From Taudactylus pleione (taxonomy: Eukaryota > Chordata > Amphibia > Anura > Myobatrachidae), in contig JAUIMM010000135.1 in assembly GCA_031769625.1 (NCBI GenBank), positions 2,315,001 to 2,379,000 of the forward strand: a stretch of 64,000 nucleotides of DNA, written 5' to 3'. Positions 37,386-42,469 of the stretch are shown here, in pieces. Position numbers and translations under genes: made by a program. The notes under the pieces were generated by a model. It made no database searches, had not been told where the DNA came from, and saw only the letters and a program-made list of their open reading frames with translations. How positions within the stretch are numbered: the stretch's first letter is position 1; each line of letters starts with the position of its first letter.

Positions 37386-37461
<76 letters not shown>

Positions 37462-37814
37462 CAATATCAGTAACTTTGCAGATTGTAACTCCTTGTCCTG
37501 ATCCTAAACTCTGTGCTTGTCCCTGTGATCAGATTGCTGCCCCCCTCCCCTCCCTCACTATACATCTCCCCTGAGTGTGAGTGCCCCGTACCTGGCTGTG
37601 ACCGAAAACTCCGCACCGTGTTCCCCTCCTGCGGGCGGCTGCCCTCCCGGCTGTACCTCTCATACAGCCGCATCATGTGCCGGGAGAGCGGGTCTGCAGC
37701 GGAGGTCAGCAATCCCGGAGCCGGGCTGTCTCTGTGGGTCGGGTCAGAGCCCTGCGGTGATTTGCCTCTCGATAGGGACAGGAACAGGAACAGCATCCAG
37801 TACTGAGTCTCCAT
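13554..37814 (-). CDS. GDF10: GDF10 (BMP3b), three exons, join(37814-37592, 35140-34233, 13745-13554)
   Basis: Secreted TGF-beta superfamily ligand of the BMP3/GDF10 branch. The join is 1323 nt and encodes 440 residues (human GDF10 has 478). Order: signal peptide with hydrophobic core [10 protein letters not shown] (residues about 6-15), long propeptide, RVRR furin-type site at 254-257, basic ARRR before the mature domain at about 331, then a cystine-knot domain. Seven knot cysteines are present at about 338, 367, 371, 404, 405, 437 and 439, ending CSCR. N-glycosylation sequons NLTS, NASC, NVSN and NASS lie in the propeptide. GDF10 is preferred to BMP3 because of [25 protein letters not shown] followed by LQRYDPF, and [10 protein letters not shown] after the exon 2/3 junction. 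Introns are GT-AG with phases 1 and 0. No frameshift or stop is seen, so the gene looks functional. Intron 2 is 20.5 kb of mostly transposons. Confidence 0.95.
13746..14261. other. GDF10 intron 2, no recognised element
   Basis: Plain AT-rich intronic sequence next to the exon 3 acceptor. No repeat ends or coding were found. Confidence 0.5.
14262..14966 (-). mobile_element. hAT-like element, inverted, with internal minisatellite
   Basis: The right side reads CTGCGCAGGGCCGGCTGAC...GGCCCTG and the left side opens CAGACCCAGAGCTAGTGCTAGG, a worn inverted pair of CAGGGCCGGCGCTAGGC (compare 50331). The interior resembles 32370-33206 in reverse: a minisatellite, then ACTTACCTGAAGCCCCGCTCC, a GC-rich block, and inverted ACTATAGGAGAGACGTTATG. 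Target duplication not resolved. Confidence 0.5.
14395..14675 (-). repeat. degenerate minisatellite CACAGTAGTGCCCCTTA
   Basis: About nine units of 26-36 bp such as CACAGTAGTGCCCCTTATAC. On the minus strand it reads GGGGCACTACTGTG, the same module as at 2610-2860 and 32707-33160. Confidence 0.75.
15494..15905 (+). mobile_element. Harbinger-type MITE, right end missing
   Basis: Starts GGGGCCTGATTCAGCAGTG and carries the same interior as the MITE at 11260 (GAGTGAGTGACAGGC, CATTTGGGGGTGGTGAC, CATAAATTAGCCACT). Similarity ends around GGCGGGCATAAGG without a matching right terminus. Confidence 0.7.
15935..16083. mobile_element. short MITE
   Basis: Ends TAGAGATGAATGGATC and GAACCGCTCATCCCTA are an imperfect inverted pair. 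The interior has inverted TTGGCTATCC / GGGTAGCCAATAAG arms. Non-coding. Confidence 0.6.
16084..16684. other. intron 2, nothing recognised
   Basis: No element ends, tandem repeats or plausible exons were identified. The short ORFs have no family resemblance. Confidence 0.5.
16685..17440 (-). mobile_element. tRNA-derived V-SINE-like copy split by a hAT insertion
   Basis: Left part 16685-16777 has TTAACCTACCAGT, GAGGAAACCCAGACAA and GGGAGAACATGCAAACA. Right part 17378-17440 has GGAATCAAACTCGGGACCTC then GGGCTGTGAGGCAG, the complement of a Pol III B box and tRNA-like head. Together they match 30783-30968. The interruption is the element at 16778-17369. Confidence 0.7.
16778..17369. mobile_element. 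hAT element inserted in a SINE, 8-bp TSD
   Basis: The direct repeat TGCAAACA occurs at 16770-16777 and 17370-17377, and the SINE reads continuously once the insert is removed. Ends are CACTGGGCCGCC and GTGAGCCC. The interior carries repeated palindromic CAGCCAATCAGGAGC / GCTCCTGATTGGCTG motifs like those in elements 1-404 and 2147. Non-coding. Confidence 0.8.
17431..17636. mobile_element. palindromic MITE
   Basis: An almost complete inverted repeat: CCGTTCCATTAGGTACA pairs with TGTACCTAATGGAACGG, GGACTTCC with GGAAGTCC, and ATTTATGATTGCAG with CTGCAATCATAAAT. The outermost bases are CCCTCCAA and TTGGAGGG. Confidence 0.75.
17637..18147. other. intron 2, nothing recognised
   Basis: Contains a 98-codon chance-length ORF (17837-18133) with no domain resemblance and no splice support. 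No repeat ends seen. Confidence 0.5.
18148..18321. mobile_element. palindromic MITE, family B
   Basis: Left ATATTTACTAAAGTGAGAG and right CTTTCACTTTAGTAATA are inverted. Inside, GTGGAGATGTTGCCC...AGCAACCAATCAGA pairs with TTGATTGGTTGCT...GGGCAACATCTCCAC. Related copies: 22965, 23483, 27317, 28984. Confidence 0.8.
18577..19175. mobile_element. Harbinger-type MITE (GGGCCTGATTCAG ends)
   Basis: Begins GGGCCTGATTCAGAGATGA and ends CGGCTCTGAATCAGGTTC. The left interior (AAAAAGGGGCCGG, CTCGCTCTTTGCGGTCTGTT, TATGTCTGAACGAGCGAAC) is shared with 59609-59900 and more weakly with 55491-56071. It contains a hairpin of GAACTGCTCGC with GCGAGCAGTTC. Non-coding. Confidence 0.75.
19176..19940. other. intron 2, no gene recognised
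   Basis: The longest ORF (19382-19891, 169 codons) is rich in I, L, Y and H, with no recognisable domain or splice context. I treat it as chance. Confidence 0.5.
19941..20112. mobile_element. palindromic MITE, family A
   Basis: Ends GGGGGAGATGTACTAAGC and AGTACATCTCCCC; AAGTGATAAAG...CCAACCAATTA pairs with AATCAGC...TTGGTGCTTTATCACT. Left flank TAA, right flank changed. Confidence 0.8.
20193..20434 (+). mobile_element. hAT non-autonomous element with 8-bp TSD
   Basis: Left CATGGGCGTATCTATAATGG, right AATCCGGCCCTG. A perfect direct repeat CTCCAAAT lies at 20185-20192 and 20435-20442. Shares the left-end block GGCGTATCTATAATGGGTGC with 6381 and 23155. Confidence 0.85.
20435..21093. other. intron 2, nothing recognised
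   Basis: No element termini, tandem repeats or conserved coding seen. Confidence 0.5.
21243..21974. mobile_element. MITE, middle level of nest
   Basis: Left GGGGTCTATTTACTAAAG, right CTTTAGTAACTAGACACC, with CTA on both sides (21240-21242 and 21975-21977) as a 3-bp target duplication. The interior (GCTTCGCCTGCTACC...GAAGCAGGAGC, AGGGATTTTCTC near 21920 against GAGAAAATCCCT near 21880) has several short inverted pairs. It carries the insertion at 21259-21445. Confidence 0.75.
21259..21445. mobile_element. near-perfect palindrome MITE, inner level of nest
   Basis: AGGCCCCCATACATCAGC at the left and GCTGATGTATGGGGGGCC at the right, with TAA at 21256-21258 and 21446-21448. The whole 187 bp folds back on itself around 21350. 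The arms are so alike that each encodes a similar ORF. Confidence 0.85.
22210..22664 (+). pseudogene. L1-type ORF2 C-terminal fragment
   Basis: Open from 22278 to the stop at 22662-22664. In the same frame upstream there is a TGA at 22266-22268 where L1-type proteins usually have tryptophan (CPKICKF then stop). Residues such as [20 protein letters not shown] and SLYKKWDPF resemble the tail of L1/Tx1-type ORF2. The reverse transcriptase and endonuclease domains are absent, so it is inactive. Confidence 0.7.
22210..22950 (+). mobile_element. 5'-truncated L1-type LINE with 11-bp TSD
   Basis: Flanked by AACATGTACAC at 22199-22209 and 22951-22961. The 3' end reads TGCATTCAATAAAAAAG followed by an A-rich tail, preceded by a C/T-rich 3' UTR, as expected for L1-clade elements. 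Only the last part of ORF2 is present. It was inserted plus-strand, opposite to GDF10, within intron 2. Confidence 0.88.
22965..23135. mobile_element. palindromic MITE, family B
   Basis: GGGGTATATTTACTAAAGTG and CGCAAATAAACCCC ends; GTGGAGATGTTGCC pairs with GGCAACACCTCCAC. It lies directly after the L1 target duplication (left flank TTA). Confidence 0.78.
23150..23482 (+). mobile_element. hAT-like element, right end unclear
   Basis: Contains the left block GGGGCGTATCTATAATGGG shared with 6381 and 20193, followed by an inverted GCACACCCTGCACCCAT. The right boundary and target duplication were not found. It may be cut by the MITE at 23483. Confidence 0.55.
23483..23664. mobile_element. palindromic MITE, family B
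   Basis: GGGGTATATTTACTAAAGT at the left, ACTTTAGTAGAT then CTCC at the right; GGAGATGTTGCCCATAGC pairs with GCTATGGGCAACAACTC. Confidence 0.75.
23665..24448. other. intron 2, nothing recognised
   Basis: No paired termini, tandem arrays or protein resemblance. Confidence 0.5.
24449..24790. mobile_element. palindromic MITE with AGGTGCATACACAC ends
   Basis: AGGTGCATACACACACAACG at the left and its complement at 24771-24790. The interior is a dense set of AACGATTTT/AAAATCGTT inverted repeats. Flanks TAA and TTA. Its termini resemble the left end of the coding Harbinger at 61573. Confidence 0.82.
24877..25699. mobile_element. Harbinger-type MITE (GGGCCATATTCAATT family)
   Basis: Ends GGGCCATATTCAATTTG and ATTGAATACCCCCC, with target duplication TAT at 24874-24876 and 25700-25702. 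The interior shares GTGCAGAATTGGGG, ACCCATTTTCATGTACCCC and AATGATCCCC with the two MITEs inside the mariner. 823 bp, non-coding. Confidence 0.87.
25825..26309 (+). mobile_element. multi-hairpin element, copy 1
   Basis: Ends GGCCCTGATTCAGAGC and GTCTGAATCGGGCCC, flanks TGT/TTT. Nearly all of its 485 bp is a row of separate stem-loops. Examples: the terminal hairpin 25825-25879; GCTGTGGGT/ACCCACAGC; a 34-nt palindrome GATGGTCGCGATGG...; 26003-26037 (arms GAGAGCTTTCGGCTCT and AGAGCCGAAAGCTCTC); a long CAAAGGGGGCGTGCTGTC stem; GAGACCCGG...CCGGGTCTC; GACCCGCT/AGCGGGTC. ORFs across it are incidental. Same orientation as the 58616 copy. Confidence 0.85.
26310..26924. other. intron 2, nothing recognised
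   Basis: No element termini or coding. Plain sequence. Confidence 0.5.
26925..27101. mobile_element. palindromic MITE, family A
   Basis: GGGGAATATGTACTAAGCC and GGCTTAGTGCATCTCCCCC ends with AAT duplicated at 26922-26924 and 27102-27104; CCAACCAATTAGCTCC pairs with a diverged complement near 27040. Confidence 0.83.
27317..27462. mobile_element. palindromic MITE, family B (worn)
   Basis: GTTACCCATAGCAAC pairs with GTTGCTATGGGTAAC and CTACCTATCATTTAT with AAAATGATAGG. The right end is CTTGATACATCTCCCC; the left end is worn. Confidence 0.7.
27463..28535. other. intron 2, nothing recognised
   Basis: No repeats with clear ends and no coding resemblance. Confidence 0.5.
28536..28710. mobile_element. 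palindromic MITE, family A
   Basis: GGTGGACATTTAATAAAGC and GCTTTATTAAATCTCCCCC ends with target duplication TTA at 28533-28535 and 28711-28713. Arms around CAACCAATCAGCTCC/GGAGCTGACTGGTTG are almost identical. Confidence 0.87.
28753..28960. mobile_element. palindromic MITE, family A variant
   Basis: GGGGCCTATTTATCAATGAG / GTTGATAAATAGGCCCC with TTA at 28750-28752 and 28961-28963. Internal CCAATCAGCTCCCAACTG pairs with CAGTTGGGAGCTGATTGG. It lies only 42 bp from the previous MITE. Confidence 0.87.
28984..29146. mobile_element. palindromic MITE, family B (worn)
   Basis: CTTGGAGAGAGA, CGTTGCCCTTATCATCCAATC and GGGCAACATCTCC...GATACATCTCCCC follow the family B plan, but the arms have diverged. 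Confidence 0.6.
29430..29830. mobile_element. MITE fragment carrying one 62-bp unit
   Basis: Opens GGTCTATTAACATAC and contains CCTTCCCATAGGGAAGGAG and paired CTCCGACAATATTG/TTTTCGGAGCTTG. At 29773-29827 it has one copy of the unit that is tandemly repeated at 476-1066 (GTGGGGACAGTGGGCCATTC then GAAGGTAAGCAGGAGATATC). The right end is not resolved. Confidence 0.55.
29921..30331. mobile_element. inverted-repeat element, 63-bp arms
   Basis: Arms 29921-29983 and 30269-30331 are near-perfect inverted copies (AAAATTGGGTACTTGTG.. against ..CACAAGTACCCAAAATT). The middle has a partly duplicated TTCATTGCAGAGAGAACCCA and a GC-rich GCACAGCGAGCCACCGAGCC stretch. Non-coding; a 199-codon minus-strand ORF crossing its edge is chance. 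Confidence 0.75.
30412..30605. mobile_element. hAT-type MITE (GGTTCTCA ends)
   Basis: GGTTCTCAAACTCGGTCCTC and its counterpart GGACCGAATGTGAGAACC are inverted; inside, AGGACCCCACACAG pairs with CTGTGTGGGGTCCT. Flanking AATAGATC / GAATAGGG may be worn target copies. Confidence 0.75.
30783..30968 (-). mobile_element. tRNA-derived V-SINE-like element
   Basis: On the minus strand: a tRNA-like head (GTATAATGGTTACCG and the B box GGGTTTGATTCCC), then the conserved body TGTGTGGAGTTTGTATATTC, CTCCGGTTTCTTCCCACAC and GGTTAATTGGCTCCC. This order is the V-SINE layout widely seen in fish and amphibians. A split copy is at 16685-17440. Confidence 0.8.
31032..31224. mobile_element. MITE with AGGTGCATATCC ends
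   Basis: AGGTGCATATCCACTTGCCG and CTAGTGTATACGCACTT, with TTA at 31029-31031 and 31225-31227. The interior pairs AACGACCAGCGGGAG with ACTGGTCGTTTCC. Termini resemble 24449 and 61573. Confidence 0.8.
31225..31796. other. intron 2, nothing recognised
   Basis: Contains only short inverted pieces such as AGAAAGCTTAGCTTTCT near 31630. No coding. Confidence 0.45.
31797..32107. mobile_element. hAT-like short element
   Basis: Left CAGTCAGGGACAGACTGG, right GGCCAATCCGGCACTG. The GC-rich non-coding interior includes CATCTGGCACC-type inverted pieces. The 8-bp duplication is not clear. Confidence 0.5.
32370..33206 (+). mobile_element. hAT-type element with internal minisatellite and TSD
   Basis: CAGGGCCGCAACTAGG and CCTAGTTTCGGCCCTG are perfect-looking ends. 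ATAGGGA is repeated at 32363-32369 and 33207-33213. The left half has strong inverted pairs (ATTACCAGCGG, GAACTCCAGC, CATAGTGCC). The right half is the minisatellite 32707-33160. Non-coding. Confidence 0.82.
32707..33160 (+). repeat. GGGGCATTACTATGGGGGCAT minisatellite
   Basis: About 14 degenerate units of roughly 30 bp: GCACTACAGGGGCATTACTA then TGGGGGCATG. It occupies the 3' half of the hAT-type element, in the same position as in 2147-2925. Confidence 0.82.
33214..34232. other. intron 2 next to exon 2, nothing recognised
   Basis: No repeat ends found. The donor of GDF10 exon 2 is at 34232-34231. Confidence 0.5.
34233..35140 (-). CDS. GDF10: GDF10 exon 2
   Basis: The acceptor is CTATCTAACAG|AT at 35141. 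The split codon G|AT gives aspartate. Residues 75-377: most of the propeptide ([25 protein letters not shown]), the RVRR processing site, and the first half of the mature domain, including [16 protein letters not shown]. It ends MPK at a strong donor AAG|GTAAGT (phase 0), the same boundary as in other GDF10 genes. Confidence 0.95.
35381..35552. mobile_element. short hAT-like element in GDF10 intron 1
   Basis: GGGGGCGTAACTAGGTATT at the left; right end CCTATGGTAGTTACTCCC is its worn complement. CCCCATAGCA occurs inverted in both halves. Confidence 0.55.
36190..36359. mobile_element. palindromic MITE, family A, in GDF10 intron 1
   Basis: GGGGTCTATTTACTAAGCAG / CTGCTTAGCAAATAGACCCC with TAT at 36187-36189 and 36360-36362. 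AAGTGATAAGGTACCAGCCA pairs with TGGCTGGTACCTTATCACTT without mismatch. Confidence 0.88.
36363..37258. other. GDF10 intron 1, nothing recognised
   Basis: AT-rich intronic sequence with no element ends or conserved coding. Confidence 0.5.
37259..37461. repeat. (GGAT)n(GATA)n followed by inverted (TATC)n
   Basis: About ten GGAT units, then about sixteen GATA units to 37376, a short GAGAGATAGATC centre, then about nineteen TATC units to 37461. The GATA and TATC tracts are complementary, giving a near loop-free inverted repeat with arms over 60 bp. It sits about 130 bp inside GDF10 intron 1 from the exon 1 donor. Confidence 0.95.
37592..37814 (-). CDS. GDF10: GDF10 exon 1 (coding part)
   Basis: ATG at 37814-37812 has G at -3 and G at +4, a good initiation context, and is the first AUG in the open frame; an upstream extension to 37862 would need a GTG start. 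It encodes residues 1-74 plus the first base of codon 75: signal peptide, then [18 protein letters not shown], the conserved segment that begins the propeptide in this family. The donor is CCAG|GTACGG at 37591-37590 (phase 1). The 5' UTR is not delimited. Confidence 0.92.
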
Positions 37815-37983
37815 AACGGTGACCAGGGCTAGGTCTGGGTCTCCAGGAAATATGAGACACACAGGACAGTGTGGTATGTATTTGTTTCCTTATGTCTCTG
37901 ACACCCCTTTGCCTAATCTTTCCCCTCTTATGTGTTTACTATTTTATTTTTATGGCTCTTACTTTATGAGTGTACCCGACTTT

Positions 37984-38185
37984 ACCTACAGTACTCTGAA
38001 TCCTGTGTGCTTACTCTGACTCCTGAGTGCACCTACTCTGACTTCTGAGGGTCCCTACAGACTCTTCCTGAGTGCACCTACTCTGACCCCTGAGTGTACC
38101 TACAGTGACTCCTCCTGAGTGCACCTATTCTGACTCCTTGGCATCCCTACTCTGACTCATGAATGTCCCTCTCTGACTCCTGTGC
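37984..38185. repeat. degenerate tandem repeat upstream of GDF10
   Basis: About seven imperfect units of CTCTGACTCCTGAGTGCACC type, 22-36 bp apart. It begins about 170 bp upstream of the GDF10 ATG, so it lies in the 5' UTR or promoter region. No TATA box could be assigned with confidence. Confidence 0.65.
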
Positions 38186-39206
38186 AGCCCTGTCTATACC
38201 TAGTTATATATATGTACCCCACACTCTCTGTCTCTGTCTCTCTTTCTCCCGGGTGTCAAAATTCAAAGCTCAACTTTTAGCTGTAGATTCAGGAGCTGGG
38301 AAGGGGGGTAATGAATTGACGTCTGATCCCCCCTATGCAATCATAGGGCACCTCTGCCTGGCTATGGCCAATCAGGACTAGAAGCTTTCAGAGGCTTGGC
38401 TAGGTCTCTTTCATTATAGAGTTTAATGATTGTGTATTCTTGGTGTGTTCATACAGTAAGAGCAGTATATAAATACACTAGCTTCTCCTTACATACTGTA
38501 TACACCATTGGCGAAGCTCAGTATCTGTAATACCTTCTTACATACCTTTCTACTTACAGAGTTATTATCTCAGATAACTTATATGCATCCAGCAGAGGAA
38601 TCTAAATCCATTCCGGAAATTAAAGGGATTAAACCCAGTTTGTGGGTTACTCCTGTATCTAAGCTTCCTTTTTATAAAGAAGTGATCCCTGTTAATTCAG
38701 TTTGCTACATTACACAAATTGACAGCAAAAGTTATATGGTTTGCAAAATTAATTGTAGGGAGCAATTTAATTTTAGGCGATGTCCGTGGGGCACATCCGG
38801 TACAGCTGAATGAAGACACTAGGCAACCAATATCTTTTAAGGATGGACGTTGGAAGCCCGCTATCGAAAAGTGACTGGGGTTCCACCATAAAAACTTTTG
38901 GGGCAATGGTAACTAACCATCACATCAAATTAATTTGATGAACAAAAAATCATTGTGATGGCTGGCGTATGCGCTAAAAAACATGATTGCGCATGCATCA
39001 TAGTGGCCTGTGGAAACATACCATGGTGGCTGTCATTGCAAAGTCGCCATTGAATGGTGAAAACACTACTAACGCAAGAGAAACAGCGATGCTGTTAATC
39101 CATCAAACATCGATGTCCATCCCTAATATCTAATATATATAATACCCCATCAAGGTGTACAGGAAAATAAGTAAAGATTACATACAGTACATTGTCATAT
39201 GGTAAT
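38186..39206. other. unassigned, one open frame at 38508-38813 (+)
   Basis: The 101-codon frame has a varied composition (IKPSLWVTPVSKLPFYKE, VNSVCYITQIDSKSYMVCK). Shortly after, another frame reads PISFKDGRWKPAIEK. It could be the worn tail of a retroelement polyprotein, but I recognise no diagnostic motif. The rest shows nothing. Confidence 0.3.
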
Positions 39207-40289
39207 GGGCCTGATTCTGATTTGCACGCTCAGACTGCAGATGGATCTTAAATTTTTAGGTTGCGGGACATCTAACTTAAAGGGACGTGGTCTCATGGAA
39301 ATGGGGGCGGAGTCTTGCTGCATCCCCATAGCGTCACTGTGGGGGCGAACAGGGGTGCTGGGCTGCCCTCAGGCTCCCACCCCACTGTGAGTACATGCGC
39401 ACAGCGTCTATTCTCCCCCTGCTTACCCGCTGCTCTGCTATACAGAGAAGCGCTGTGTGCTCCCCCCAGCTCCAATCCCCCCACCGCCACTATCGGTGGA
39501 CTGCGCATGCGTCTGAGTCACATTGCGCATTCATCAAGTTTCATTACAGGGCCAGGAAGCACTAAACGGAAAATGCGGTAAAACCCGTTTACTGCGTTTT
39601 CCGTATGCATCAATCAGCTGGCCGCCGGGCTCTGATGCGGAGGGTAATGCCAGCTTTTGCTGGCGTTACCCTATAGAAGCCTATGGGCTTCTGCCGCATC
39701 GCGCTGCTATGAGGGATCCGATCGGATCCCTCCCAGCATGCCCGTGGCCGCCGCATCACTCTGCGCATGCGCAGATGGACTCCCGGGTCATAAACCCGGA
39801 AGTCCACTGTGCTGCAGAGGTCGCAAAGGACAGCTCTTATCGGAAGAGCTGTCCTGTGCTGTACTGATCGCATATGTTAGTGCAAATGCGATGTCCGGCG
39901 GTAAGTGTCAGTGCATGCCGCCCCTGATGTCGCTCGCAGCAAGGATTTATTCGCCAAGTGATTGACAGGAAGGCACCTTTTGTGGATGGCAACGAGGGGT
40001 GGTGTCGAAAACCCAGGCGTGTCGCAAGTGTTTTCGAGGCATGCCTGTGACTGCGATCTCGTATGCCGAAATAATGGCTCCTACGTCTCAGTCCTGGCAA
40101 CCGTTCTGCACGACCAAAGGGCTACTAAGAACTCCAATAATCGCCTGATCTGCCACCGAGCTACGTATTTGTACGTAGTGACATGGATTTGCGAAGCCCC
40201 CAGGGGGGCCATCGTAATAGAAATCTCGGTCACCTGGAACTCACATTCGCAGCTGCAGCCGCATCAATGTACATCTTTGAATCAGGCCC
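39207..40289. mobile_element. large Harbinger-type MITE
   Basis: GGGCCTGATTCTGATTTGC at the left and TTTGAATCAGGCCC at the right. 1083 bp, non-coding. The centre (39566-39892) is a string of hairpins unlike the flanks and may be a separate nested element. No clean 3-bp duplication. Confidence 0.65.
39566..39892. mobile_element. second multi-hairpin segment
   Basis: Consecutive stem-loops: 39566-39604 (ACGGAAAA.../...TTTTCCGT); an outer stem GATGCGG (39634-39640) with CCGCATC (39694-39700) enclosing two hairpins, 39641-39672 and 39676-39691; a perfect 22-bp palindrome at 39711-39732; a 14-bp palindrome at 39761-39774; 39777-39805; 39827-39855 (AGGACAGCTCTT/AAGAGCTGTCCT); and ATCGCAT/ATGCGAT at 39867-39892. 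A related last hairpin occurs at 59374-59398. Confidence 0.7.
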
Positions 40290-40465
40290 TCTGTAACCGT
40301 CCATACATAGCCGGCAATGGTTTACAGACGTATTCTGAATTCAGGTGACCTAGTACAGATGTAAATATCACAGTATGTGGTAGATGGTATGCACATATTT
40401 AGAATATTTTTTGTTATACTGCAATGGATAGAGATAAATTGTAGGTAAACATGCTGGACACATAG

Positions 40466-41180
40466 AGGCCTATTCATCATCACTTAAATGGCCCGTTACA
40501 CATGCGGAAACGCTAGTTTTCACATATTCCATGGCCATTAATTATTAGGGGTCCGATAGGGCTGCCTAATATTCAGAAAATCCCAGAAACTTACAGTTTT
40601 CGGTGTTTGCTTGCGAGAACAAACGGCGTCCACAGATGGTGCTGGTTCTCAGAGCCCAGGCTCCTTCCTATGGGAAGGAGGTCTGAGGATGCCAAGAGGG
40701 ATAGGCTGATTGTTGCGTTCTGTGCATGCGTAGGCATCGCAGTGCACGTGCGCGAACTAGACGCTATGATCGGAACTTCGATCGCAGTGGCGATGTAGAC
40801 CCATCGCAGAGTGAATGACAGGAAGTACCATTTGTGAGTGGTGATGGGGTGTTGTGGTCGGGCGAACGCAGGCGTGCCAGTGTGTTTCAATGGTGTTGAG
40901 ATGGCCTACGCAGCCTGAAGTCTCATAGCATGCGCTGAAGTTAGCAATTCCTGAGTGAGGCCTGACATTCATTAACTGTGTGTATGGGTCTGATGTTACT
41001 CGATGTTACAGATAATTTTGCTATATTGCTAAAGTATACGGATGTGAGTAAGGGGAACAGGCCATGCTTATGTCAGGCTGCGATCGCAATGTGAATGCAC
41101 ACATTTACATATCACCGCTGATATTAGCAACTGTGTTGCGTGCGTATAAACAATAGCAATCCTTGCTGACTCAGGCCCTT
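40466..41180. mobile_element. composite of two MITE families
   Basis: Begins GAGGCCTATTCATCATCAC (family of 1067-1168), with TTCGGTGTTTGCTTGCGAG and CTTCCTATGGGAAGGAGG as in 1479-1670. From about 40700 the sequence follows the 11260-type MITE (GCAGAGTGAATGACAGGAAG, ATGGGGTGTTGTGG) and ends GCTGACTCAGGCCC. The junction was not resolved. Confidence 0.55.
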
Positions 41181-41626
41181 TGTACCCAGTTGTTTGGATT
41201 GAGACTGTCGGGGACAAACATCTTTGAAAACTGGAACAAGCTCTAGAACTAGGGACATCTGACAACTAAGCAATTGTGGCCCAGTGAAAATAGCTATGAC
41301 AGCTATCAGGCCCATAATATGAGGCTCTGTGTCCATACATTCCAGCTACTACTATTCTATACACTTTGCATAAAAGCTTTCTAGCTGTCTCCAGGCTTGA
41401 CCTTGGTTACCCCATTTACCACATGTTGTTAGAGAGAGGGGCATTGTGACAGCGCAGCGGTAGATTGTTATACAGTAGCTATCATCAGCTCTTTGCTGTG
41501 CTAAAGCTATGAGGCACCACTCAACAGACTCTAATGTATAACCAACTACTGAAACTCTCATAATTCTTTGGTTAGCTGTTTTTACCTTTACACATGAATT
41601 AGAACAGACAGTAATCCCCTCACTCC

Positions 41627-42316
41627 AGGGGTACATTTACTAAAAGTCGATTTTGATGTTTCTATTCAAAATAGATAATTTACTAACAGTCGATTTTGGG
41701 TTCCATTCTGATTTCAATGGTGCATTGGTTTCTATTTGAAGTTCTATTTGCAGATCTAAATGTGTTCTATTCACCCTCAATAGAACACAAAATAGACACA
41801 AAATTATACAATAGCATTCCTATTGGCCAAAACATGTCACATGCACTGTACCCACAAAAACCTTCATCCCTGTGCTAATTAGCATATCCACGGTTTTTAA
41901 AAAGTCATTATGTCTTTAAATGCCTGATTTATACAGCCACAGTGCCCCACATGCTTCTCTACTATGTTTTTTCCCATCACTGCGTTTTCAGACAATTCTA
42001 CATGATTTAAAATCCAATAGAACTGGTTCTATTGAAAATTATGATTTTGGGTCCATTTTTGGTCTATTTTCAAATGGACTGTTAGTAAATAAGTAAGTAA
42101 ATAAGCAAGTAAATAAGCAAGTAAATAAGCTTTTTCTACTGATGGCTATGGAGAAGTACCGATGGTCTATTTGAAGTTCTATTTGTGTGTGAAGTTTAAT
42201 TTCTGTGGATTTTGAGTTGGTTTTGTCTTTAGTAAATACCTGAATGTGAAATTCATCTCAAAATCACCACAAAATAGAATGGAATTGAAAATCGACCCTT
42301 AGTAAATTTCACCCCT
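41627..42316. mobile_element. MITE with AGGGGTACATTTACTAA ends
   Basis: AGGGGTACATTTACTAAAAG and its complement CTTAGTAAATTTCACCCCT. AAAATAGA/TCTATTTT motifs recur inverted, and a short AAGTAAGTAAATAAGC tandem sits near 42090. Non-coding. Confidence 0.75.
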
Positions 42317-42469
42317 AGGTGTACTACATATACCAGAGGTTCCCAAACTCCGACATTACAGTCCAGGTTTTAAGGATATCCATGCTTGAGTCCAAATGGT
42401 TAAATCAAATTGACTGAGGTACTAAGGATACACGCACCCAGCTGCTGCGAGAATATGCTAATGAATGTA

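Noticed and set aside
13554..37814. BMP3 instead of GDF10
   Set aside because: BMP3 has a different residue pattern before the first knot cysteine and after [21 protein letters not shown] and [10 protein letters not shown] fit GDF10 better.
37513..37816. Plus-strand ORFs over GDF10 exon 1
   Set aside because: They are antisense shadows of the GC-rich coding exon and have no domain of their own.
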